A stretch of DNA of 6,859 nucleotides, taken from contig VBOC01000168.1 in assembly GCA_005877655.1 (NCBI GenBank), positions 1 through 6,859 on the forward strand, written 5' to 3'. The DNA is from Ignavibacteria bacterium (GTDB lineage: Bacteria > Bacteroidota > Ignavibacteria > UBA10030 > SZUA-254). The translations under genes were made by a program, and so were the position numbers. The notes beneath the pieces were generated by a model, which had not been told where the DNA came from, ran no database searches, and saw only the letters and a program-made list of their open reading frames with translations. The stretch's first letter is position 1; the number at the start of each line of letters is the position of its first letter. Below are positions 1 through 6,684 of the stretch, piece after piece.

Positions 1-1
1 G

Positions 2-856
2 CTTGTTGTCAACAAGCTGCGCGGCACGCTCAAAGTCGTGGCCGTCAAGGCGCCGGGATTCGGCGATCGCCGGAAAGCGATGCTCGAAGATATCGCGGTT
101 CTGACCGGGGGCACGGTGATCTCAGACGAGAAGGGCTTCAAATTGGAAAACACACAGCTTTCGTATATGGGCACCGCAAAGAAGGTGACGGTCGATAAGG
201 ACAACACGACCCTCGTAGAGGGTGCCGGAAAGAAAGACGACATCAAGAAGCGGATCAACGAAATCAAGGCGCAGATCGAGAAGACAACGTCGGACTACGA
301 CAAAGAGAAGCTGCAGGAGCGGCTCGCAAAGCTCTCCGGCGGCGTCGCCGTCCTCAAGGTCGGCGCTTCGACCGAAGTCGAGATGAAGGAAAAGAAAGCA
401 CGCGTCGAAGACGCCCTTCATGCGACCCGCGCAGCGGTTGAGGAAGGGATCGTGCCGGGCGGCGGAGTAGCATATCTCCGCATCCAGGACAAGCTCACAG
501 GCCTCAAGGTAGATAATGACGACCAGCGGATCGGCGTCGATATCGTCCGGAAAGCCCTGGAAGAGCCCATTCGGATCATCGTGACGAATGCGGGGCTCGA
601 AGGATCGGTCATCACGAACAAGGTCAAAGAGGGCAAGGACGACTACGGGTTCAACGCCCAGACCGAGAAGTTCGAGAACCTCATTTCCACAGGGGTGATC
701 GATCCGACGAAGGTCGCCCGCATCGCACTGGAGAATGCAGCGAGCGTCGCCTCGCTCCTCCTGACGACGGAAGCGACGATCGTCGAGAAGCCCGAGAAGG
801 ACAAGGGTCCTCAAATGCCTCCGCACGGCGGCGGCGGAATGGGCGACATGTACTAA
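2..856 (+). CDS. groEL: 60 kDa chaperonin GroEL, C-terminal part (5' end outside window)
   Basis: GroEL is the ATP-driven cytosolic chaperonin that folds proteins inside a 14-subunit double ring capped by GroES. The reading frame is open from base 2 ([12 protein letters not shown]...) without a start, so the gene begins upstream; 284 residues are visible. Alignment from memory to E. coli GroEL places the first residue near 262, giving a full length near 545, normal for the family. Visible landmarks are [19 protein letters not shown] in the apical domain, the stretch [16 protein letters not shown] containing the ATP-hydrolysis aspartate (E. coli Asp398; codon at 410-412), the nucleotide-site GGG just after it, and NAGLEGSVI in the equatorial domain. 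The C-terminus is GGGGMGDMY, a short version of the Gly-Met tail. No groES is in view; it would normally lie upstream. A strong terminator follows the stop. Identity is certain; the only defect is truncation by the window edge. Confidence 0.98.
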   Translation, partial: LVVNKLRGTLKVVAVKAPGFGDRRKAMLEDIAVLTGGTVISDEKGFKLENTQLSYMGTAKKVTVDKDNTTLVEGAGKKDDIKKRINEIKAQIEKTTSDYDKEKLQERLAKLSGGVAVLKVGASTEVEMKEKKARVEDALHATRAAVEEGIVPGGGVAYLRIQDKLTGLKVDNDDQRIGVDIVRKALEEPIRIIVTNAGLEGSVITNKVKEGKDDYGFNAQTEKFENLISTGVIDPTKVARIALENAASVASLLLTTEATIVEKPEKDKGPQMPPHGGGGMGDMY

Positions 857-888
857 GCCCGAGCGCAATCTCGGAAGTCGCTTTAGAC

Positions 889-930
889 TCAGAACCCCCG
901 GCCACAAACCGGGGGTTCTGATTTATAATT
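889..930 (+). terminator. Intrinsic terminator of groEL
   Basis: A perfect 13-bp inverted repeat (889-901 with 909-921) encloses a 7-base loop and contains a run of seven G-C pairs. It is followed by the T-rich stretch TTTATAATT (922-930). It begins 32 bases after the groEL stop codon, so it should end the chaperonin transcript and isolate the next gene. A weaker 5-bp hairpin (859-863 with 870-874) sits just before it and may be chance. Confidence 0.93.
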
Positions 931-983
931 GACGATTACTGACCAGCCGTTACTGCCCGGCTGTGCAAGCCATGGTTTTCGTG

Positions 984-1012
984 TTGATTCTTCTTTCCAA
1001 CATCGGTATATT
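984..1012 (+). promoter_or_regulatory. Sigma-70-type promoter for the M24 peptidase gene
   Basis: TTGATT (984-989) and TATATT (1007-1012) are separated by exactly 17 bases, a near-consensus -35/-10 pair. Transcription would start near 1019, giving a 5' leader of about 30 bases before the ATG at 1051. The site lies in the gap after the groEL terminator, where a new promoter is needed. No operator-like palindrome is evident around it. Confidence 0.72.
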
Positions 1013-1050
1013 GCGCGGAACCACTCCTGTACCGAACACCCGATAAATTC

Positions 1051-2274
1051 ATGAAGACCGCCGATCCCATCATCGCACCCGCCGCTCTCAACAAGATCCG
1101 GGCAATCCAATCCGCACTCCAGGAGAACAAAATCGATGCGTGGCTTTTCTACGATTTCTGGAAGCGCAATGAGTTCGCACAGCGGATTTTGGAGCTGCCG
1201 CGGCATGTCCTGAATACGCGGAGATTCTTCTATCTGATCCCCGCCCGCGGAGAGCCGCGCAAGCTTGTCCACAGCATCGAACGATGGAACCTCGATCATT
1301 TGCCGGGCGAGAAAGTTATTTATCTTAGCTGGCAGTCGCTCGAAACCGGATTGAAGAAGACTCTTTCGGGAATCAGAACGGTCGCGATGGAATACTCCCC
1401 GGGAAATGCGATTCCGTACATATCGAAAGTCGACGGAGGGACGATCGAGATGGTGCGCAGGACCGGAGTCGAGATTGTTTCCTCCATGAACCTTGCTCAG
1501 TTTTTTGAGTCGCGCTGGACGGAGGAGGCGTACCTCGATAATCTCGACACGGCCGCCGTGCTGCACTCGATTGTCAATAAGACGTTTCTCTTTATCGGGG
1601 AGAAGGTGAAGCGGAAAGAGCCTCTGAACGAGTACGACGTTCAGCAGTTCATGGCCGGGAGATTTCAGGACAACGGCCTTGTGACCATGGAGGCGCCGAA
1701 CTGCTCCGTCAACGCCAATAGCGGCAATCCCCATTACGAGCCGACCAAGGAGGTCCACACCGACATCAAGGCCGGAGATTTCGTTTTATTAGATTTGTGG
1801 GCGAAGAAGAACAAACCGGGAGCAACCTACAACGACATCACCTGGGTGGGTTACCTCGGGAGCTCGGTCCCGGAAAAATACGTGAAGATCTTTGAGATCG
1901 TACGGGACGCCCGGGACGCAGCGCTCAACTTCCTGAGGAAGTCGTTCTCGGAGAAGAAGTCCGTCAGAGGCTGCGACGTCGACGATGCCGCGAGGGCTCT
2001 CATCACCGAGCGCGGATACGGGGAGTACTTCATCCACCGGACCGGCCACTCGATAACGGAGGACCTCCATGGGAGCGGGGCGAATATGGACAACCTCGAG
2101 ACCCGCGACGAGCGCGCCGTGATTCCGGAGACCGGATTCTCGATCGAACCCGGAATTTATCTCATGGGAGAGTTCGGCATCCGGAGCGAGATCAATGTCT
2201 TCGTTTCAAAGGATTACGAGGTGATCGTTCCCGGCGAACCGCGCCAGCAGGAGATTGTGGCTCTTTTGAAATAG
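1051..2274 (+). CDS. M24-family metallopeptidase (Xaa-Pro aminopeptidase-like)
   Basis: This is a predicted cytosolic dinuclear-metal peptidase of the pita-bread fold that releases N-terminal residues, probably from Xaa-Pro peptides, although other M24 members have different substrates. The 407-residue product has an N-terminal creatinase-like domain (about 15-150) and a catalytic domain (about 165-405). All five expected metal ligands are visible: Asp248 (VLLDLW), Asp262 (YNDITW), His333 (HRTGHS), Glu366 (SIEPGIY) and Glu380 (GIRSE). His329 and His340 fit the accessory histidines of the family. No signal peptide or membrane segment is seen. The ATG start is supported by a promoter about 40 bases upstream, though no Shine-Dalgarno sequence precedes it. 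The Asp248-Asp262 spacing is 14, against 11 in E. coli PepP (Asp260/Asp271), because of a small insert (KKNKPGA). The gene appears to be transcribed alone. The family is sure; the precise substrate is not. Confidence 0.9.
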   Translation: MKTADPIIAPAALNKIRAIQSALQENKIDAWLFYDFWKRNEFAQRILELPRHVLNTRRFFYLIPARGEPRKLVHSIERWNLDHLPGEKVIYLSWQSLETGLKKTLSGIRTVAMEYSPGNAIPYISKVDGGTIEMVRRTGVEIVSSMNLAQFFESRWTEEAYLDNLDTAAVLHSIVNKTFLFIGEKVKRKEPLNEYDVQQFMAGRFQDNGLVTMEAPNCSVNANSGNPHYEPTKEVHTDIKAGDFVLLDLWAKKNKPGATYNDITWVGYLGSSVPEKYVKIFEIVRDARDAALNFLRKSFSEKKSVRGCDVDDAARALITERGYGEYFIHRTGHSITEDLHGSGANMDNLETRDERAVIPETGFSIEPGIYLMGEFGIRSEINVFVSKDYEVIVPGEPRQQEIVALLK

Positions 2275-2549
2275 CCCTATCCCGCGTTTTCCCCGGTTGT
2301 CACACGGAGCGGGAGGTTTGAGGACGGGTGTGTGGCGTTGCGGCGCCGTTTGACTGGCTCATCATCCCGCTAAATCCGCACCAAGGAGATTTTTCCGGAC
2401 GGGGACGAGCGTCCGACGCAGTACGACACCGCGTTCGGGGAGCGAGAACGGACAACCCCCGACAAAATATCCGACCGCCTTCCCTCGTCTTTATAAACGA
2501 TGCGCTTCATAGGAAGCAATCGGCTCCATCGGCTAGAGCTAGAATTGTC
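2275..2549. other. Non-coding gap upstream of the efflux operon, with possible regulatory elements
   Basis: No gene is supported here. One frame is open from a GTG at 2328 into the adaptor gene, but its 74 codons resemble no known domain and precede a clear lipoprotein signal. An inverted repeat just after the peptidase stop (2280-2285 with 2309-2314) has a 23-base loop and no T-run, so it is a poor terminator. A TATAAA (2492-2497) could be a -10 box, but no good -35 is found 16-18 bases before it. Just downstream is a small perfect hairpin, GCTTC-ATAG-GAAGC (2504-2517). A tight palindrome GGACGAGCGTCC (2403-2414) might bind a regulator. The operon promoter probably lies in this gap but cannot be pinned down. 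Confidence 0.5.
2519..2543. repeat. Short direct repeats just upstream of the adaptor start codon
   Basis: ATCGGCT occurs twice with a 9-base period (2519-2525 and 2528-2534). It is followed by the 6-base tandem GCTAGAGCTAGA (2532-2543), which ends six bases before the ATG at 2550. The repeats occupy the place where a ribosome-binding site would sit, and no good Shine-Dalgarno sequence is present. They may be chance or slippage-derived. Confidence 0.45.
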
Positions 2550-3467
2550 ATGAGAACTACAACTATCTTCTTCGTCGCTTTGGGCATGATCGGCTGTTCA
2601 GGGAACGGCGCCAGGGATATCTCGGCATCCGGGACCATCGAAGGCACCGACGTGAATATCGGAGCCGAGGCGGCGGGAAAATTGAAGGAGCTGCGCGTGG
2701 ACGAGGGATCCCGCGTGGCCGGAGGCGACACACTGGCTATCATCGATGACGCGGAATACCAGATCCAGCTCAGACAGGCGATCGCGAATCTTGCGTCGTT
2801 TGAGGCGTCGTATCGGCTCGCAGCCGCGGGGTCGCGCAAGGAAGATATCATCCAGGCCGAAGCGGCCTTTAAGACGGCGGAGGCCGATTACAATCGGATG
2901 AAGGAACTACTGGCCACTCAAACCATCACGCAGAAACAATACGACGAAGCGTACGCGCGCTACGTCTCCGCTCAGCAGACATACGAGAAGCTGAAGCGGG
3001 GATCGCGCCCGGAGGAAATCGACGCGGCCCTCCAGAAGAGGGACCAGGCGGCGGCGCAGGTCGACTTGCTGAAGAAGAAGGTCCGAGACTGCATCGTGAC
3101 GTCTCCATCGGCCGGAACGGTGACGCTCAGGGCGGTCGAACGGGGGGAGCTCGTCACGGTCGGCATGAACATCCTCCGCGTCACCTATCTCGACAGGGTC
3201 AAGCTCACGATCTACGTCAACGAGCTGGAGCTCGGGAAAATCCGCCTCGGGCAGAAAGCAAGAGTGGTAATTGATTCCGAACCGGGGCGGTTTTTCGAGG
3301 GAACGGTCACTTACATCTCGCCGACCGCGGAGTTTACGCCGAAGAATGTACAGACAAAGGAGGAACGCACGAAGCTTGTCTTCGGTGTGAAAATCGAGGT
3401 TAACAATCCCGACGGCTCGCTGAAGCCGGGCCAGCCGGCGGATGCGACCATCGCGACGAACGGCTGA
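2550..3467 (+). CDS. HlyD/YbhG-type periplasmic adaptor (membrane fusion) lipoprotein
   Basis: This adaptor would link the inner-membrane ABC transporter to the outer-membrane channel across the periplasm. The 305-residue product starts with a lipoprotein signal: a short charged start, a hydrophobic stretch, then GMIGC with the lipidated cysteine at residue 16. Next come the first half of the lipoyl/barrel-sandwich domain (about 26-68), a long alpha-helical hairpin (about 68-179) rich in Ala, Glu, Lys and Gln, the second lipoyl half (about 180-210, SPSAGTVTLRAVERGELV), and a beta-barrel domain (about 213-300). The segment EFTPKNVQTKEERTKLVFGV closely resembles the same region of E. coli YbhG. 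The ATG at 2550 is preferred over an in-frame GTG at 2328 because it places the lipoprotein signal at the N-terminus. It is first in the operon, 11 bases before the ATPase gene. The family is clear; the cargo is unknown. Confidence 0.92.
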   Translation: MRTTTIFFVALGMIGCSGNGARDISASGTIEGTDVNIGAEAAGKLKELRVDEGSRVAGGDTLAIIDDAEYQIQLRQAIANLASFEASYRLAAAGSRKEDIIQAEAAFKTAEADYNRMKELLATQTITQKQYDEAYARYVSAQQTYEKLKRGSRPEEIDAALQKRDQAAAQVDLLKKKVRDCIVTSPSAGTVTLRAVERGELVTVGMNILRVTYLDRVKLTIYVNELELGKIRLGQKARVVIDSEPGRFFEGTVTYISPTAEFTPKNVQTKEERTKLVFGVKIEVNNPDGSLKPGQPADATIATNG

Positions 3468-3468
3468 C

Positions 3469-3473
3469 GGAGG
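3469..3473 (+). promoter_or_regulatory. Ribosome-binding site supporting a TTG start
   Basis: GGAGG lies one base after the adaptor stop codon and five bases before the TTG at 3479. It decides the start of ATPase 1, since the first in-frame ATG is at codon 25, inside the ABC domain and too late to be the start. Confidence 0.75.
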
Positions 3474-3478
3474 ACGGG

Positions 3479-4414
3479 TTGCAAGCGGCCATCGAGACCT
3501 TTGCCCTCTCGAAAGTCTTCGGAGAGATTCAGGCTGTTCATGATCTCACGATGTCTGTCGGTGCGGGAGAGATGTTCGGCATCGTCGGCCCCGACGGCGC
3601 GGGCAAGACGACCACGATCCGCATGCTGTGCGGGATCCTCGCGCCGACATCCGGCACTGCGAAGGTGCTCGGGTTGGACATTATTGAGGAATCCGACCGG
3701 CTCAAAAGACAAATCGGATACCTTTCTCAACGCTTCTCCCTTTATGGCGATCTTACCGTCGACGAGAATATCGAGTTTTTCGCCGGGATAAACGGGGTGG
3801 ACGATTTCAGGGAGCAGCGCGACGCACTCCTGGAGTTTACACGCCTGACCCCGTTTCGTGACCGCCTCGCGGAACAACTCTCCGGGGGTATGAAGCAGAA
3901 ACTCGCCCTCGCCTGCACGCTCATCCATACCCCATCGGTGATCTTTCTCGACGAGCCGACGACGGGAGTCGATCCTGTCTCCCGGCGGGATTTCTGGAAA
4001 ATCCTCCAGAGCCTGCTCAAGGGCGGGATCACGATCGTGATGAGCACGCCGTACCTGGATGAAGCCGAGCGGTGCACGCGCGTCGCCCTGATGAACCAGG
4101 GCTCCGCCATGAAAATCGATACCCCGGCAGGCATCAAGAAAGCGATGCGCGGGGAAGTTTGCGAAATCGTGTGCGACGGGATCAGAGAGGGCTTTGCGCT
4201 CCTGAAGGTGCATCCGGCGGTGAGGGAAGTCCAGGCATTCGGAGATCGGCTGAATGTGATCGTCGATCGCGCCTACGAGGCGCTCCCCGTCGTCGAGTCG
4301 GCCCTCCGGACGAGAGGTATCCGGATCGCGACCTCGAGGGTGATCCCACCCTCCTTGGAAAATGTTTTTATTTCGTTACTGACGCATCCGGTGGCGGGGG
4401 ACGCCGCAGCATGA
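3479..4414 (+). CDS. ABC transporter ATPase 1 (YbhF N-terminal-domain type, H-loop His replaced)
   Basis: This is a cytosolic nucleotide-binding subunit that would power the export complex. The 311-residue product shows Walker A GPDGAGKT (37-44), Q-loop Gln84, a canonical signature LSGGMKQ (134-140), Walker B VIFLDE with catalytic Glu159, and the D-loop GVDP (163-166). The H-loop reads STPYLDEAE, so proline 191 replaces the usual histidine. From memory, the first ATPase domain of E. coli YbhF also has GPDGAGKT and STSYLDEAE, so this gene matches that half. The C-terminal extension (about 211-305) ends with the PSLENVFISLL element typical of drug-export (DrrA-like) ATPases. The start is a TTG with a GGAGG five bases upstream. 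The stop overlaps the channel gene start as ATGA (4411-4414), suggesting translational coupling. It probably pairs with ATPase 2. Confidence 0.93.
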   Translation: MQAAIETFALSKVFGEIQAVHDLTMSVGAGEMFGIVGPDGAGKTTTIRMLCGILAPTSGTAKVLGLDIIEESDRLKRQIGYLSQRFSLYGDLTVDENIEFFAGINGVDDFREQRDALLEFTRLTPFRDRLAEQLSGGMKQKLALACTLIHTPSVIFLDEPTTGVDPVSRRDFWKILQSLLKGGITIVMSTPYLDEAERCTRVALMNQGSAMKIDTPAGIKKAMRGEVCEIVCDGIREGFALLKVHPAVREVQAFGDRLNVIVDRAYEALPVVESALRTRGIRIATSRVIPPSLENVFISLLTHPVAGDAAA

Positions 4415-5673
4415 AATTGATGCCGCTGTGGGGAATGATCCTGGCCTCTTCGCTTGCCGCTGCGCAGGGGGGAAACCGCCTCACGATCGAGGACGCGATC
4501 AGAATCGGCAGGGAGCAAAACAGGCTTCTCAAGATATCAACAGTGAGGGTCGAGGCGGCCACCGCGAAGGAATCGGAGGCGCGGGCGGCGCTCTTGCCTT
4601 CGCTGATGTTTGAAGGAAGCTACGGCCGATTGAGCGACGTCGATCCTTTTCAAATAATGGTTCCGGCCTTCCCTCAGCCCATTACGATTGCGCCGGCCGT
4701 TCTCGACAATTACGCCATCCGCTTCACGCTCCGCCAGCCGATCTTTACGGGATTCAGGCTTCAGAGCAACGCGCGCGCGGCCGGGTACCTCGCACGGGCG
4801 AGCGAGGCGGAGAACGAGAACGACCGGTCGGACCTGAAGCTCACGATCACGACGGCGTACTGGACGATGTACCTTGCGATCGAAGTGAAGAAATTTGCGG
4901 ATGAGAACGTCGCCCGGCTGCTATCCTATCAACGGGATACCGAGAACCTGCTCAAGGCGGGAATGGCCGATGCGAAGAACGATGCGGAGGTCGCGGCAAT
5001 GAACCTGAACATCGTTATTAACAATCCCCTGGATTCATCCATCGAGCTCGCCTCCTCGCCCGGCGACACGTCCGAACGGCCGGTTGAGGGATCGCCTGAC
5101 AATTTAACAAGAAAAGCCCTGGAAGCGCGAGCCGATCTTCAGGCGATGCAGGCGCGCCTGCAGGCGTCGGAGGCGGCTGTGAGCGCGGCGGATGGAAGCC
5201 ACTGGCCGCAGGTTTTTCTCTCAGGAAACTTCTATTATAACAGGCCCAACCTGCGCTATCAGCCCACGAGAAACGAGTTCAAGTCCACGTGGGATGTGGG
5301 GGTGGCGGTCGAGTTCGACCTCTGGAACTGGGGAGCCACGTCGTCGCGTGCCGGCGAGGCGCGGGCTGCAGCGACTCAGACGCGTCTCCTCTATGAGCAG
5401 ATGAAGGATAATATCGGGCTCGAGATCAGGAGAAATTATCTGGCGGCCGAGCGCGGACGGGAGAAAGTTAAAATCGCAACCCTCGCGATCGATCAGGCGG
5501 AGGAGAATGCCCGCACGACGCGGGACAAGTTCAGGAACGGCCTCGCCACTTCCACGGACCTGGTCGATGCGGGCGCCGCCGTGCTCCAGGCGAGAACAAA
5601 CTTCGCCGCGGCTCTCGTCGACCGTGAGCTCGCGAACGCGCGACTAGAGAAGTCGGTGGGAGAGTTACGTTAG
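4411..5673 (+). CDS. TolC-family outer-membrane efflux channel, first hairpin shortened
   Basis: TolC-family proteins form trimeric channels, with a beta-barrel in the outer membrane and an alpha-helical tunnel in the periplasm. The 420-residue product has a Sec signal peptide (MKLMPLWGMILASSLAAA, likely cut after Ala18). Two internal repeats follow, each with a helix (25-62 and 235-264), a beta-hairpin (PSLMFEGSYG and PQVFLSGNFYY) and a long helical hairpin (about 135-205 and 315-418). The tip motif appears as LLKAGMA in repeat 1 and FRNGLATSTDLVDA in repeat 2. In repeat 1 the sequence jumps from AGMA to DAKNDAEVAAMNLN, about 20 residues shorter than repeat 2. The frame is intact, so this may be a real in-frame deletion, a divergent family feature or an assembly error. 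The ATG at 4411 is chosen for the signal peptide; an open frame further upstream lies inside ATPase 1. Confidence 0.9.
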   Translation: MKLMPLWGMILASSLAAAQGGNRLTIEDAIRIGREQNRLLKISTVRVEAATAKESEARAALLPSLMFEGSYGRLSDVDPFQIMVPAFPQPITIAPAVLDNYAIRFTLRQPIFTGFRLQSNARAAGYLARASEAENENDRSDLKLTITTAYWTMYLAIEVKKFADENVARLLSYQRDTENLLKAGMADAKNDAEVAAMNLNIVINNPLDSSIELASSPGDTSERPVEGSPDNLTRKALEARADLQAMQARLQASEAAVSAADGSHWPQVFLSGNFYYNRPNLRYQPTRNEFKSTWDVGVAVEFDLWNWGATSSRAGEARAAATQTRLLYEQMKDNIGLEIRRNYLAAERGREKVKIATLAIDQAEENARTTRDKFRNGLATSTDLVDAGAAVLQARTNFAAALVDRELANARLEKSVGELR

Positions 5674-5701
5674 TCATCCTTCCCTTTGAGACCGTGACAC
5701 G

Positions 5702-6673
5702 ATGGAAAAACGAGAAACGACAGGCAACAACGCAATCGAAGTCCGTCACCTGACGAAGAAGTTCGGGGAATTCGTCGCCGTAAACGACGTCAGCTTCACG
5801 GTAAAACGGGGAGTGATCTTTGGATTTCTAGGAGCGAACGGAGCCGGGAAGTCGACCACGATTCGCATGCTCTGCGGATTGCTCCGTCCGACCTCAGGCG
5901 AGGCGGTTGTGGGCGGCTATGACGTCAACGCCGAGACGGAGAAGGTCAAGCTCAACATCGGATACATGTCACAGCGATTTTCGCTCTACGATGATCTGAC
6001 CGTGGAGCAAAACATCCGGTTCTTCGGAGGCGTGTACGGCCTGCGCAACTCACACCTGGATGAACGGCTGGAGTGGGTCCTGAAGATGGCGGACCTCCGC
6101 GGCCGGGAAAAGAGCCTGACGGGGACCCTCGCCGGCGGCTGGAAGCAGCGACTCGCCCTCGGCTGCGCAATCCTGCACGAACCCAGGATTGTCTTCCTCG
6201 ACGAACCGACCGGCGGAGTCGACCCCATCTCGCGCAGGGCCTTCTGGGAACTGATTAACGAGCTCTCCTCGGAAGGAATCACCGTCCTCGTGACGACTCA
6301 TTTTCTGGACGAGGCGGAGTACTGCAACGATATCGTACTCATCAATGCCGGAAAACTCATCGCCGGAGGAAGCCCCACCGAGCTGAAAACCCAGCGCATC
6401 AAGCGGCCGATCCTCGAGGTGACGCCAACGGGCGGCGTCGTTGAGGCCCTGGAAACCCTTCGGGAGAAAGTGTGGGCGATCGAGACATCCGTGTTCGGAA
6501 CGTCTTTGCATGTGATGGTGGACGACGAGGAGGAGGGACGCCGCCTTATCGAACAGACGCTAAGGGAAAAGGGCATCGGCGTTCAACATATTGAGCGGAT
6601 CGTCCCCTCGCTGGAAGATGTGTTCCTCTACGTGCTGGAAAAGGATACCCCATCTTCACAACAGGCGGCATAA
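5702..6673 (+). CDS. ABC transporter ATPase 2 (YbhF C-terminal-domain type, altered signature motif)
   Basis: This is the second nucleotide-binding subunit of the exporter. The 323-residue product has Walker A GANGAGKS (44-51), Q-loop Gln91, Walker B IVFLDE with catalytic Glu168, D-loop GGVDP (171-175) and a normal H-loop, TTHFLDEAE, with His200. The signature is LAGGWKQ (143-149), in place of LSGGxxQ: alanine replaces the conserved serine. Segments such as GVYGLR, KQRLALGC and TTHFLDEAEYC resemble the second ATPase domain of E. coli YbhF, whose signature is also abnormal. A C-terminal extension ends with PSLEDVFLYVLE. The start is ATG, 28 bases after the channel gene stop, with no clear Shine-Dalgarno. 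It is clearly paralogous to ATPase 1 (shared TTIRMLCG, QRFSLY and DLTV blocks). It likely forms an asymmetric heterodimer with that protein. Confidence 0.94.
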   Translation: MEKRETTGNNAIEVRHLTKKFGEFVAVNDVSFTVKRGVIFGFLGANGAGKSTTIRMLCGLLRPTSGEAVVGGYDVNAETEKVKLNIGYMSQRFSLYDDLTVEQNIRFFGGVYGLRNSHLDERLEWVLKMADLRGREKSLTGTLAGGWKQRLALGCAILHEPRIVFLDEPTGGVDPISRRAFWELINELSSEGITVLVTTHFLDEAEYCNDIVLINAGKLIAGGSPTELKTQRIKRPILEVTPTGGVVEALETLREKVWAIETSVFGTSLHVMVDDEEEGRRLIEQTLREKGIGVQHIERIVPSLEDVFLYVLEKDTPSSQQAA

Positions 6674-6684
6674 CGGGGAATTGG

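Noticed and set aside
122..907. 261-codon open frame on the minus strand antisense to groEL
   Set aside because: The sense frame is unmistakable GroEL; the antisense product has no recognisable domain and extends through the terminator.
924..929. TATAAT as a -10 promoter box
   Set aside because: It sits in the T-rich tail of the groEL terminator and has no -35 partner at 16-18 bases. The pair at 984-1012 is better placed.
889..1758. 289-codon open frame on the minus strand
   Set aside because: It overlaps the terminator, the promoter and the well-supported M24 gene. Its translation shows no domain; it is a shadow of GC-rich coding sequence.
2280..2314. Inverted repeat after the peptidase stop as a terminator
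   Set aside because: The stem is only 6 bp, the loop is 23 bases and no T-run follows.
2328..2549. Open N-terminal extension of the adaptor gene from a GTG at 2328
   Set aside because: The 74 extra residues match no domain I know and would bury a clear lipoprotein signal peptide that begins at 2550.
3311..4213. 300-codon open frame on the minus strand
   Set aside because: It runs antisense to the adaptor end and ATPase 1, both certain genes. It shows no recognisable motif and is a codon-bias shadow.
4072..4410. Open N-terminal extension of the TolC-like gene
   Set aside because: It lies wholly inside ATPase 1 in another frame, is Arg-rich and low in complexity, and would displace the Sec signal peptide that starts at 4411.
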